The notes under the pieces are model-generated. The model did not search any database and was not told the origin of the DNA. It saw nothing but the letters and a program-made list of their open reading frames with translations. DNA of 8,127 nucleotides, from NCBI GenBank assembly GCA_002784795.1, contig PFLZ01000154.1:1-8127 (forward strand), given 5' to 3'. Of this stretch, positions 1-6,408 are shown piece after piece. The DNA comes from Candidatus Magasanikbacteria bacterium CG_4_10_14_0_8_um_filter_42_12. Its GTDB lineage: Bacteria; Patescibacteriota; Patescibacteriia; Magasanikbacterales; UBA922. Position numbers and translations under genes: made by a program. Positions within the stretch are counted from its first letter, which is position 1, and every line of letters starts with the position of its first letter.

Positions 1-2
1 AT

Positions 3-59
3 CTCGGTAAAGAAATGCAGGGGGCTACTCCATTCGAAAAATTCCTTTCATTCTCCTAA
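3..59 (+). CDS. C-terminal end of an unidentified upstream gene (partial)
   Basis: An open frame enters from the left edge and stops at TAA 57-59, giving the visible C-terminus LGKEMQGATPFEKFLSFS. Nineteen codons are too few to identify a family. The frame is plausible as a gene end because it closes shortly before the next gene and has normal amino-acid composition. It does not resemble the usual C-terminus of nickel superoxide dismutase, which would have been the expected partner of the downstream protease. The frame in phase with the downstream gene is also open to the edge but has no start codon before 61. Confidence 0.35.
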   Translation, partial: LGKEMQGATPFEKFLSFS

Positions 60-96
60 AGTGTTACCCCTAATGGGTGACCGTACAGGTAGAAAT

Positions 97-429
97 ATGA
101 ATGCAGAGATACCAAAAGCCACACTAACAACCAAGATTTTGTCATATATTGGCTTACTTCAGCGCAATACGGTAACTGGTGACTCTATGTTGCCCCTGCT
201 TCATGATGGGGATAGAATTTTTTCAAAAAAAAGTGATAGTCTAAAAACTGGAGATATTGTAGTAGCAAAACATCCCTTTCGAAAAAAAGAAATCGTCAAA
301 CAAATTGCATCTATACAGGCAGAAAAAATAGAACTACAAAGTCTGAATTTGGATGGCAGTGAAGATAGTCGTGTGTTTGGGAGTGTTGAAAGGAAGGATG
401 TATTGAGAGTTGTTGTGGCGAAGAAGTAG
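97..429 (+). CDS. S26-family serine protease, nickel-SOD maturation protease-like
   Basis: This small protein (110 residues from ATG 97) looks like an S26/LexA-fold Ser-Lys protease. The motif TGDSMLPLLHDGD around Ser30 matches the nucleophile box. GDIVVAKHP followed by VKQI places the candidate general-base lysine at Lys68. SEDSRVFG at residues 88-95 matches the conserved SxDSRxFG box. These boxes, the short length and the absence of a clear membrane anchor resemble the proteases that trim the N-terminus of nickel superoxide dismutase, but no sodN gene is visible, so the substrate is unknown. The usual KR pair after the base is KQ here. I chose ATG 97 because AGGT at 87-90 is a weak ribosome-binding site at suitable spacing. 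GTG 61 and ATG 73 are in frame but lack one. The alternative is a generic S26 signal peptidase or S24-like peptidase. Confidence 0.72.
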   Translation: MNAEIPKATLTTKILSYIGLLQRNTVTGDSMLPLLHDGDRIFSKKSDSLKTGDIVVAKHPFRKKEIVKQIASIQAEKIELQSLNLDGSEDSRVFGSVERKDVLRVVVAKK

Positions 430-445
430 AAATTTTGTTTACCAC

Positions 446-554
446 GCAACCCATCCCCAACCCTTCCCTTAAAAAGGGAAGGGAGCATATAGTAAAGCAT
501 GATTTTTGTAGAAAAAGTCCTCCCCAGATAAGGGGAGGATTTAGGTGGGGTTGC
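446..554. repeat. Inverted pair of palindromic repeat units (BIME-like element)
   Basis: Two related palindromic units lie head to head. The left unit has a perfect 10-bp stem (461-470 with 474-483, loop AAA). The right unit has a perfect 8-bp stem (518-525 with 532-539, loop of 6). Each is preceded, reading inward, by a C-rich arm starting GCAACCC. Aligning 446-471 with the reverse complement of 529-554 gives about 20 matches in 26 by hand. The whole can therefore fold as two small hairpins or one long cruciform. The organisation resembles bacterial REP/BIME elements. It lies in the intergenic space between converging genes. Confidence 0.7.
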
Positions 555-572
555 ATTGTGGCGGCATCTACC

Positions 573-610
573 AAACAAAAAAGAACTCCCAACGGAGTCC
601 TTTTTTGTTT
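573..610. terminator. Bidirectional intrinsic terminator between the S26 protease and rpoD
   Basis: An A-tract/U-tract hairpin: 573-583 pairs with 600-610 and 585-589 pairs with 594-598, with one A-C mismatch and a 4-base loop (CAAC). The A-rich left arm and T-rich right arm give a U-run on either strand, so it can end both the plus-strand protease transcript and the minus-strand dnaG-rpoD transcript that converge here. It lies 34 bases past the rpoD stop. Confidence 0.8.
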
Positions 611-643
611 ATTGCTTATTGTTAGTTGTTTATTGATGATTGT

Positions 644-2071
644 CTAATAATCTCGCAATTTCTCAATGATACCAAATCCTGCAATTTTCTCGAGTGCTTT
701 TGCTTCGATCTGACGAATACGTTCACGGGTAACATCAAATTCTTTTCCGACTTCTTCGAGGGTATGCGTGACACCATCTTTGAGACCAAAACGCATTTCA
801 AGAATTTTTTGCTCACGAGGAGACAGATCACTGATAGCTTCTTGGATATAATCTTTCAGCAATTCTACACCTGCAGAGTGTGATGGACTGACATTCTTTA
901 CATCTTGGATAAAGTCGGCAAGACTAGAATCATCATCATCGTCATCCCCTACGGATGTTTCGAGTGAAACGGTATCTTGGGAAATTTTGATAATATGTTT
1001 TACCTTGTCGAGATCTTCACCCATTTCTGCTGCGAGTTCTTCTGGTGTTGGATCACGGCCAAGATCTTGCAAGAGTCGTCTCTGTCGCTGCTTGAAACGA
1101 TTGATCGTCTCGACCATGTGGACTGGAATACGAATGGTACGAGATTGATCAGCGAGGGCACGCGTGATCGCCTGACGAATCCACCAGGTGGCATAGGTAG
1201 AAAACTTGTACCCGCGTCGGTAATCAAATTTCTTTACCGCACGAAACAATCCGATATTTCCTTCTTGGATCAAGTCAAGAAGAGACAGTTGCTTTCCTAC
1301 AAACTTCTTTGCAATAGAGACGACCAGACGGAGATTTGCCTCGATCATCTGGCGTTCTGCTGCCTTGTCACCACGCTCTTTTCGTTTTGCGAGTGAGACT
1401 TCTTGTTCTGCGTTGAGAAGTGGAATTTTTCCAATTTCGCGCAAATACATCTGGATAGAATCCTGTGAAATACTGGCAAGATCAAAAACGCCTTTTTCTT
1501 GATCTGGCTGTTGTCCACGAAATTCAGCAAGCTGCCGTTTTTCTTCCTCTCGATGTCTGCCGAGCAGATTTCGTGTTGGTGGCGTTTCTACGATAGGGAC
1601 ACTGTTGTAATCGAGGACATCTAGAAATCCTTCAAACGTGTCTAGATAATGTTCAAAATGAGGAAACGTATGTGACATTTCCTGTTGTGTCAAAAAACCA
1701 CGTCGGCGCCCTTTTTCTATGAGCTCCCACATGTGTTTTTCTGTTGGCTCTATCACATCACTCTTTGGGAATGGGACAGCTGCCTTGGTTTTTGTACTAC
1801 TTGCTTTTTTTGTTCTTTTTTTTGGTGTTGTCGCATGTTTTTGTACGACGGGCTTTTTGGTCACTTTCTTTTTTGCTGCTGTTTTTTTTGTAGCGGTGGC
1901 AGTCCGCTTTTTTGGTGCTGCTGTGGTGCGCTTTGCTTTTGCAGAAGCGCGTGTTGCTGTTGCATGTTTTTTGCGAGAAGCAGATTGTTTCACTGCTTTT
2001 TTTTGGGTTGACGTTGCCTTTTTTTTGGCAACAGTCTTCCGTCTAGTTGTGGGTGCTTTTCTCGGTGGCAT
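644..2071 (-). CDS. rpoD: RNA polymerase primary sigma factor RpoD/SigA with histone-H1-like N-terminal tail
   Basis: This 475-residue protein is the housekeeping sigma-70 factor that directs RNA polymerase to -10/-35 promoters. Residues 1-100 form a low-complexity tail with 28 Lys, 8 Arg and no Asp or Glu. Region 1.1 follows at about 111-162 ([17 protein letters not shown]). Region 1.2 is at 203-235 ([16 protein letters not shown]). Region 2 is at 240-312, including [12 protein letters not shown] and the -10 recognition helix around [15 protein letters not shown]. Region 3 is at 315-395 with the sigma-finger segment [11 protein letters not shown]. Region 4 is at 408-465 with the -35 helix-turn-helix ([20 protein letters not shown]). 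The core is complete. ATG 2071 is 28 bases after the dnaG stop, implying co-transcription. There is no clear Shine-Dalgarno in the AT-rich gap. The region 1.1 to 1.2 spacer is short, so no large non-conserved domain is present. Confidence 0.97.
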   Translation of the reverse strand: MPPRKAPTTRRKTVAKKKATSTQKKAVKQSASRKKHATATRASAKAKRTTAAPKKRTATATKKTAAKKKVTKKPVVQKHATTPKKRTKKASSTKTKAAVPFPKSDVIEPTEKHMWELIEKGRRRGFLTQQEMSHTFPHFEHYLDTFEGFLDVLDYNSVPIVETPPTRNLLGRHREEEKRQLAEFRGQQPDQEKGVFDLASISQDSIQMYLREIGKIPLLNAEQEVSLAKRKERGDKAAERQMIEANLRLVVSIAKKFVGKQLSLLDLIQEGNIGLFRAVKKFDYRRGYKFSTYATWWIRQAITRALADQSRTIRIPVHMVETINRFKQRQRRLLQDLGRDPTPEELAAEMGEDLDKVKHIIKISQDTVSLETSVGDDDDDDSSLADFIQDVKNVSPSHSAGVELLKDYIQEAISDLSPREQKILEMRFGLKDGVTHTLEEVGKEFDVTRERIRQIEAKALEKIAGFGIIEKLRDY

Positions 2072-2099
2072 TGAGAAAAAATAAAAATAAATGATGAAA

Positions 2100-3914
2100 C
2101 TACATGGTATTGAGGTCTTGGACCTCTCGTAAAATATCCTGCATGCTCTCTTGATTTTTTTCTGCTTCGGCTTGTCTCAGTGCGAGCTCCAGTGATTTGA
2201 GCCTGGCTTGGCGCAACGTCTCGTGAAGGCCAAAAAGTGTTTCTTCAGCTTCCTTTTTCATATCTTTTGCTTCGAGGTCATCGAGCTCCAGATGTGCTTT
2301 CATGATCAGGATATCCAAAGGATTCTCCTCATCTTGTTTTTCAAAAAATTCCCGAAAGGAATCGGTTTGAAGAGAACGAACGCTAGTATACTGGACTTTT
2401 AGCTTTTCGTAAAGAGGAAAGAGCGCAAACGTCTGAAACTGTGGAAAACGATGATCTTGCACGTGGAGGAGACTCTCCCCTTCACCAGAAACAAGCACTG
2501 CCATGAGATACCGCTCAAAGAGCTGTTCTTCGCGAGATACGGCCTTTTTTATAGTAGAAGAAGATGGCTGCGTAGGAGCTTGCGCTGAAGCCATAGGAGG
2601 AGGTGATGTCTTTTTTTCAACACGCTTGATATCTTCCCGAAGAATATTGGTATCTACGCCTATCCGACTGGCGAGCTGTTGCAACCAATGATCACGCTCG
2701 ACAGCATAAGGAATGCGGGTAATCTCAGGGAGAAGGATATCTACGATCTGTTGCTTTACTTGTGGATCAGAGAGATTTTTGCCTGCAAACGTACGCGAAA
2801 AATACCAATCCATCATAGGGCTTGCTTTTTCAACAGCCTGAAACCATACCTCGGGATTTTTTTTCAAACATTCATCTGGATCTTTTCCTGCTCCGTCTGG
2901 AATTTCTATCACACGTACACGCATACCCTGCTCTACGGCGATATCTATGCCTCGTTTTGCTGCTTTGACGCCAGCCTCATCTGCATCAAATGCCATATTT
3001 ACATTGGTCGCGTATCGTTTTAGCAAGACAATCTGTTCGCTTGTAAGGGCAGTACCGCTCGTAGCGACCACATTTTTCATGCCCGCTTGGTGACACGCGA
3101 TCACATCCATCTGTCCCTCGACCATCACGACGACATCTTTTTTTCTGATTTCTTGCTTTGCTTTGTTCAATCCAAACACTACTCGAGATTTATCATACAC
3201 AGGTGTTTGTGGTGTATTCACATATTTTCCTCCACTTTTTTCTGTTTCGACCAATACTCGTCCTGTGAATCCAACGACGTTTCCATGGACATCCCAGATG
3301 GGGAACATGATGCGTCCACGAAATCTATCGTAAAATCCTTTGCTACTTCCCGCCGTAGCTCCATCTTTTTTGATTGTGAGTCCCGATGCAACGAGATCAT
3401 CGATACTATATCCCTTTTTCAATAAGTACGTTGTGAGGAGATCCCACTGATCGGGAATAAACCCAATCTGCCAATCAACAATCGTATCTTTTGTCAATCC
3501 ACGCGTTTCAAGGTACGCACGGGCATCTTTTGATGCTTCTGTATTCAATAACACATGATGATAAAAGGCTGTGGCTTTTGCATTGATATCTTTTATTCTA
3601 TTTTTTTGACTCGAGGATTCTTTGTCTTCAAACGTATTAGTCAGCTGAATGCCTGCTTTTTGCGCAAGCATTTTCAATGCTTCTACAAAATCCATCCCTT
3701 CTATCTCCTGCACAAAACTAAACACATCGCCACCCTTATTGCACCCAAAACAATGCCAACTTTGGCGCTCTCTATTTGCCATAAAAGACGGAGACTTTTC
3801 CTGATGAAATGGACAAAGCCCCTTATGGTTGATCCCTGCAGGCTTTAGCTGCACGTATTCCCCTATCAGATCAACAATATCAATTTTCTGTTTTATGAGT
3901 TCAGTGTCTTTCAT
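2100..3914 (-). CDS. dnaG: DNA primase DnaG
   Basis: This 604-residue primase synthesises RNA primers at the replication fork. The CHC2 zinc-binding domain is at residues 1-95 with ligands Cys34, His37, Cys55 and Cys58 ([11 protein letters not shown], then CFGCNKGGD). The RNA-polymerase domain starts near 115 and contains the basic motif [12 protein letters not shown] (195-206). The TOPRIM centre has Glu266 in VEGQMD, the FDADEAG box (Asp310, Asp312), and Asp345/Asp347 in GKDPDE. A Pro/Ser-rich linker at 437-455 leads to a C-terminal region that should bind the replicative helicase DnaB. Length is normal for the family. It is upstream of rpoD, as in the classical rpsU-dnaG-rpoD operon, but rpsU is absent here. 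Start ATG 3914 begins [20 protein letters not shown], the usual DnaG N-terminus. No Shine-Dalgarno precedes it, and an inserted hairpin separates it from its probable promoter. Confidence 0.97.
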   Translation of the reverse strand: MKDTELIKQKIDIVDLIGEYVQLKPAGINHKGLCPFHQEKSPSFMANRERQSWHCFGCNKGGDVFSFVQEIEGMDFVEALKMLAQKAGIQLTNTFEDKESSSQKNRIKDINAKATAFYHHVLLNTEASKDARAYLETRGLTKDTIVDWQIGFIPDQWDLLTTYLLKKGYSIDDLVASGLTIKKDGATAGSSKGFYDRFRGRIMFPIWDVHGNVVGFTGRVLVETEKSGGKYVNTPQTPVYDKSRVVFGLNKAKQEIRKKDVVVMVEGQMDVIACHQAGMKNVVATSGTALTSEQIVLLKRYATNVNMAFDADEAGVKAAKRGIDIAVEQGMRVRVIEIPDGAGKDPDECLKKNPEVWFQAVEKASPMMDWYFSRTFAGKNLSDPQVKQQIVDILLPEITRIPYAVERDHWLQQLASRIGVDTNILREDIKRVEKKTSPPPMASAQAPTQPSSSTIKKAVSREEQLFERYLMAVLVSGEGESLLHVQDHRFPQFQTFALFPLYEKLKVQYTSVRSLQTDSFREFFEKQDEENPLDILIMKAHLELDDLEAKDMKKEAEETLFGLHETLRQARLKSLELALRQAEAEKNQESMQDILREVQDLNTM

Positions 3915-3967
3915 AATACGTTCAGCGTTGTCCGCCGTAGCCTTGGCGAAGGCGGATGTCTTTCATA
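3905..3967. mobile_element. Short hairpin insertion (41 bp) flanked by an 11-bp direct repeat
   Basis: The 11-mer TGTCTTTCATA occurs at 3905-3915 and again at 3957-3967. It brackets 41 bp that contain an inverted repeat (TCCGCC 3931-3936 with GGCGGA 3951-3956, plus inner GCC/GGC at 3940-3942 and 3945-3947). The bases next to the two copies differ, so the repeat is exactly 11 bp. This is the geometry of a small insertion with a target-site duplication. I recall closely similar hairpins dispersed in parcubacterial genomes, but could not check. The duplicated 11-mer contains, on the minus strand, ATGAAAGACA, the beginning of dnaG. Confidence 0.6.
3922..3966 (-). CDS. Possible 14-residue upstream ORF in the dnaG leader
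   Basis: The duplicated start codon at 3966 opens a minus-strand mini-ORF, MKDIRLRQGYGGQR, that reads through the inserted hairpin. It stops at TGA 3924-3922, seven bases before the dnaG ATG. The spacing would permit termination-reinitiation coupling. The two ATGs are 52 nt apart, hence out of frame, so this is not an N-terminal extension of DnaG. No ribosome-binding site beyond the tight AAGGA (3973-3969) is visible. Translation is unproven and it may be only a scar of the insertion. Confidence 0.25.
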   Translation of the reverse strand: MKDIRLRQGYGGQR

Positions 3968-4080
3968 GTCCTTGTACAGTACGTGAGAAAGAAGGAAAAA
4001 TCAAGATCAGCTTTTCTCGTTCCTCTAGGCATGTACCATACTTATATAGTACAATAGTGGCATCATTTTTTTTATACTAT
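3968..4080. other. Divergent intergenic region between dnaG and the metallopeptidase gene
   Basis: This AT-rich gap should hold promoters for both directions. For the plus strand, TATAGT (4045-4050) and the overlapping TACAAT (4050-4055) are candidate -10 boxes, but no good -35 was found at the right distance. TATACT (4073-4078) lies directly against the ATG at 4081. No Shine-Dalgarno precedes that start. Confidence 0.4.
3976..4004 (-). promoter_or_regulatory. Candidate dnaG-rpoD promoter
   Basis: On the minus strand TTGATT (4004-3999) lies 17 bases before TACTGT (3981-3976). This is an acceptable -35/-10 pair with consensus bases at the most important -10 positions. Transcription would begin near 3969, only a few bases before the outer ATG at 3966. 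Before the hairpin inserted, dnaG would therefore have been nearly leaderless from this promoter. The prediction rests on sequence match alone. Confidence 0.35.
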
Positions 4081-5103
4081 ATGGATACATCACAAAAAAA
4101 ATCGCGCGGAAAACTTGTTTTCAAGATACTAGCAGCAGCAATCGTCGCCTTTTTCCTTTTTGCTGTTGTCCGCTATTTATTAGAAGAAGTCCCTGACCCA
4201 GAGTATACAGCAGTAGATAGATCTGCAGTCGAAGAAGATCCCGGCAATGTCTATCCTGTCGGCAATGCACTGGTCACTTCGTATCTCGATACACTCCCCT
4301 CTTACACGGGCAATGATCCAGAAGGATTGATGCTCGCGACCTACAGCATTGGAAACAATGGATCGCTCACAAAAAAGGAACTTGGTTCTGATGCAACTTA
4401 TACAAAAGAAATGCAAAATCTAGATGAACACACATTCATCTGGAACTTTTATGCTGATATATTTCAAGGAGTTTCTGAATTTTCATATTTGAAAACATTT
4501 ATTATCAATACAGATGGGATAGAAAATTCGCTCGCCTCGGTACGACTGGATGAGAACAATGTGTGGGAATTGTATATCGATCCTGTAGATGCTCTGAAGG
4601 ACGGAAAAATATTTGATGAACAAGATTTTGTGTACAGTCTTGTACATGAATTCGGACATCTCCTCACATTGAATGAGAGCCAAGCAGATCCTGGTATTTA
4701 TTATGAAGATGACTGTAGTACCGTATTGCTCCAAGAAGGATGTGTATTTGAAAAATCGTATTACAATCAGTATTTCATGACATTTTGGGAAGGTGACATG
4801 TTTGATGCATGGTATAATGACGTAGATGGCGCTGGGGAAGATGCTGCGTATTATTTTGCAATTGACCACCCTGATGATTTTCTCACAAACTATTCTTCTA
4901 CAGCACCAGAAGAAGATATTGCAGAAGTCTTTGCAAATTTTGTCTTGCGTGACAAGCCCGCTGCTACGCCAACAACTGTGGCAGAAGAAAAACTTGTGTT
5001 TTTCTATCAATTTTCAGATCTCGTTGACATACGACAAACGATTCGAGATAATATCGAACAACTCGATCCAAAATTTTTCACAAGACCACTTATTATTAAA
5101 TAA
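4081..5103 (+). CDS. Membrane-anchored HExxH zinc metallopeptidase-like protein
   Basis: This 340-residue protein starts with a short Lys/Arg-rich segment and one hydrophobic segment at about 12-34 (ILAAAIVAFFLFAVV). It is probably anchored with its body outside the cell. LVHEFGHLLTLN contains the zinc-peptidase motif H189-E190-F191-G192-H193. About 85 residues later EEDIAEVFANFVL (277-289) fits the gluzincin pattern in which an acidic residue (Asp279 or Glu282) is the third zinc ligand. Cys212 and Cys221 could form a disulfide, consistent with an extracytoplasmic location. The family is not recognised beyond this, and the substrate is unknown. I chose ATG 4081 because it gives a sensible N-terminal anchor. 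Upstream in-frame starts would overlap dnaG and look non-protein-like. The gene is followed after 16 bases by an envelope-type protein, suggesting a cell-surface gene group. Confidence 0.75.
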   Translation: MDTSQKKSRGKLVFKILAAAIVAFFLFAVVRYLLEEVPDPEYTAVDRSAVEEDPGNVYPVGNALVTSYLDTLPSYTGNDPEGLMLATYSIGNNGSLTKKELGSDATYTKEMQNLDEHTFIWNFYADIFQGVSEFSYLKTFIINTDGIENSLASVRLDENNVWELYIDPVDALKDGKIFDEQDFVYSLVHEFGHLLTLNESQADPGIYYEDDCSTVLLQEGCVFEKSYYNQYFMTFWEGDMFDAWYNDVDGAGEDAAYYFAIDHPDDFLTNYSSTAPEEDIAEVFANFVLRDKPAATPTTVAEEKLVFFYQFSDLVDIRQTIRDNIEQLDPKFFTRPLIIK

Positions 5104-5105
5104 TC

Positions 5106-5111
5106 TATAAT
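5106..5111 (+). promoter_or_regulatory. Consensus -10 box, possible leaderless start
   Basis: TATAAT sits eight bases before ATG 5120, so transcription from it would start at or within two bases of the start codon. No Shine-Dalgarno is present. No good -35 box lies 16-18 bases upstream, and TTCACA at 5077-5082 is too far. Chance occurrence in AT-rich DNA cannot be excluded. Confidence 0.3.
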
Positions 5112-5119
5112 CTCATCCT

Positions 5120-5767
5120 ATGGGAAAAAAGATCGCACTCGCTGTTGGGGTACTTGTCCTACTCGGACTACTCGCTGGAGGTGTTTATTTCTATATGGCT
5201 GTTGGCCAATCACCAGATGATAGTGCAAATTTTTCAGACACCATGTCTGATGATGAACTCGATTCACTCATGGTGAATGACGAAAATATCGCATTACCAG
5301 AAGATGTTACATTTGAAACATATACAAACGAAGAAGAAGGCATAACTATCGAATACCCAAGTGATTGGACAGTATCACCTGGTGCGAGCCCTACAGTCGT
5401 TGTCCTTGCTTCCCCACTCCAAAATTCAAATGATTCGTACCAAGAGACTGTGAGTATCGCAGCACAAGACATCAGTGCATCAGAACTTTCTCTCGAAGAA
5501 TTCAGTACGCAAGCAACCAATGCACTGTCACAGTACATGGAGAATTTGCAAATCACAAAACAGGGGGATGCTCAACTCGATGGTGAACCTGCAAAAGTTG
5601 TTCACTTTTCTGGCACATATCCAGCTACTGACTATCTCTCTGAAACATACCAGATATATACCGTATACGATGGATATGTGTATATCATCACCTACACAGG
5701 CGTACCAGATGATTTTGAAGCATTCATGCCGACAGTAGGAAAAATGGTTTCATCATTTACCTTCTAA
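5120..5767 (+). CDS. Membrane-anchored PsbP-like (DUF1795-type) protein
   Basis: This 215-residue protein has an N-terminal hydrophobic segment at 5-27 (ALAVGVLVLLGLLAGGVYFY), probably an uncleaved anchor since no lipobox or clear cleavage site is seen. An acidic Ser/Asp-rich linker follows (31-62), then one globular domain. That domain opens with EGITIEYPSDWTV (73-85) and ends with YVYIITYTGVPDDFEAFMPTVGKMVSSFTF-type residues (187-215). This is the pattern of the PsbP/Mog1-like fold found in many bacterial surface lipoproteins, whose molecular role is generally unknown. It is 16 bases downstream of the metallopeptidase and 40 bases upstream of a second protein of the same fold, so the two look like diverged tandem duplicates. 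No catalytic residues are evident. Confidence 0.7.
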   Translation: MGKKIALAVGVLVLLGLLAGGVYFYMAVGQSPDDSANFSDTMSDDELDSLMVNDENIALPEDVTFETYTNEEEGITIEYPSDWTVSPGASPTVVVLASPLQNSNDSYQETVSIAAQDISASELSLEEFSTQATNALSQYMENLQITKQGDAQLDGEPAKVVHFSGTYPATDYLSETYQIYTVYDGYVYIITYTGVPDDFEAFMPTVGKMVSSFTF

Positions 5768-5771
5768 TTGC

Positions 5772-5777
5772 TATAAT
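5772..5777 (+). promoter_or_regulatory. Candidate -10 box upstream of the PsbP-like lipoprotein gene
   Basis: A perfect TATAAT follows the stop codon of the preceding gene and is 30 bases before ATG 5808. The hexamer 17 bases upstream (TTCATC, 5749-5754) is a poor -35. The gene could be transcribed from here, from upstream, or both. Confidence 0.35.
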
Positions 5778-5807
5778 TAACATTATTTTTATTTTAATAG
5801 ATATCCT

Positions 5808-6404
5808 ATGGATACAAAGAAAACAATCGCGGGAGTAGCAGTCGCCCTCGCCCTGATCGGTGCAGGATGCTCTACGCCAGCAGGAGCACCATCAGATGGT
5901 GATGGAGGCAGTGCAACTACGAGTGACGCAGCACCAATGAAATACAAAGACTTTGCAGCAGGGATCACGCTCTACTATCCAGCAGACTGGAAGCAAGAAA
6001 AAAATCCAAACGGAAACGGTGTGGTATTCCTTGCAAAAGCTGGTGCTGATGGATTGCAAAGCAATGTGGGCTTCACAAAGCAAGACTTGAGTGCCTTTCC
6101 TCCTGTCACGCTAGATCAGTACACTGGCATTATCAAAGACGATACCATGAAGCGTCTCAAAAATGCCAATATTCTCACTACAGATAAAACAATGCTTGGT
6201 GGAATGGAAGCAGGTGTCATGACCTATACCGCTGAATATCCAGAAAAATCTGACAAACCAATGAAAATTCGAAATACCTACGTTCTCAAAGACAAAAATG
6301 CGTACATTTTGACCTATACGGCAACAGAAGATACCTTTGACATGTATCTTGAAGATGCAAAAGCGATTGAGGCTTCATTTGAGTTTAATGAACCAATCAA
6401 TTAA
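5808..6404 (+). CDS. PsbP-like (DUF1795-type) lipoprotein
   Basis: This 198-residue protein has a Lys-bearing N-terminus, a hydrophobic stretch (6-19) and ALIGAGC ending at Cys21. The latter is a probable signal-peptidase-II lipobox, although Gly rather than Leu, Val or Ile sits at -3. A Gly/Ser/Asp-rich linker (22-43) then leads to one domain with AGITLYYPADWKQ (51-63), GVVFLAKAG (71-79) and a C-terminal strand-helix unit NAYILTYTATEDTFDMYL (164-181) ending in ASFEF. The same elements in the same order occur in the preceding gene, marking a tandem paralogue pair. It is likely anchored on the outer face of the cytoplasmic membrane. Function is unknown. The next gene begins 4 bases after its stop, implying co-transcription. 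Confidence 0.75.
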   Translation: MDTKKTIAGVAVALALIGAGCSTPAGAPSDGDGGSATTSDAAPMKYKDFAAGITLYYPADWKQEKNPNGNGVVFLAKAGADGLQSNVGFTKQDLSAFPPVTLDQYTGIIKDDTMKRLKNANILTTDKTMLGGMEAGVMTYTAEYPEKSDKPMKIRNTYVLKDKNAYILTYTATEDTFDMYLEDAKAIEASFEFNEPIN

Positions 6405-6408
6405 TTAT

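Noticed and set aside
446..610. A short CRISPR-like array made of the repeated hairpins
   Set aside because: Only two imperfect units are present, in opposite orientation with no spacer regularity. The third hairpin is unrelated in sequence and is a terminator.
435..647. A 70-codon plus-strand frame over the intergenic repeats
   Set aside because: It is the translation of the palindromic repeats and the terminator, has no ribosome-binding site, and runs into the end of rpoD.
1719..2084. A plus-strand frame of about 120 codons that looks like a Phe/Val/Ala-rich membrane protein
   Set aside because: It is the antisense reading of the Lys/Ala/Thr-rich tail of rpoD (AAA and GCA codons read as TTT and TGC), with no independent start signals.
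3829..4080. N-terminal extension of the metallopeptidase frame back to 3829
   Set aside because: It would overlap dnaG on the opposite strand and cross the hairpin insertion. The extension looks non-protein-like, and ATG 4081 gives a proper N-terminal membrane anchor.
4483..5010. A long minus-strand frame of about 175 codons opposite the metallopeptidase
   Set aside because: Shadow of the real gene: the plus strand holds the HExxH motif and anchor, while the minus frame is Ile/Cys/Phe-rich without motifs or start signals.
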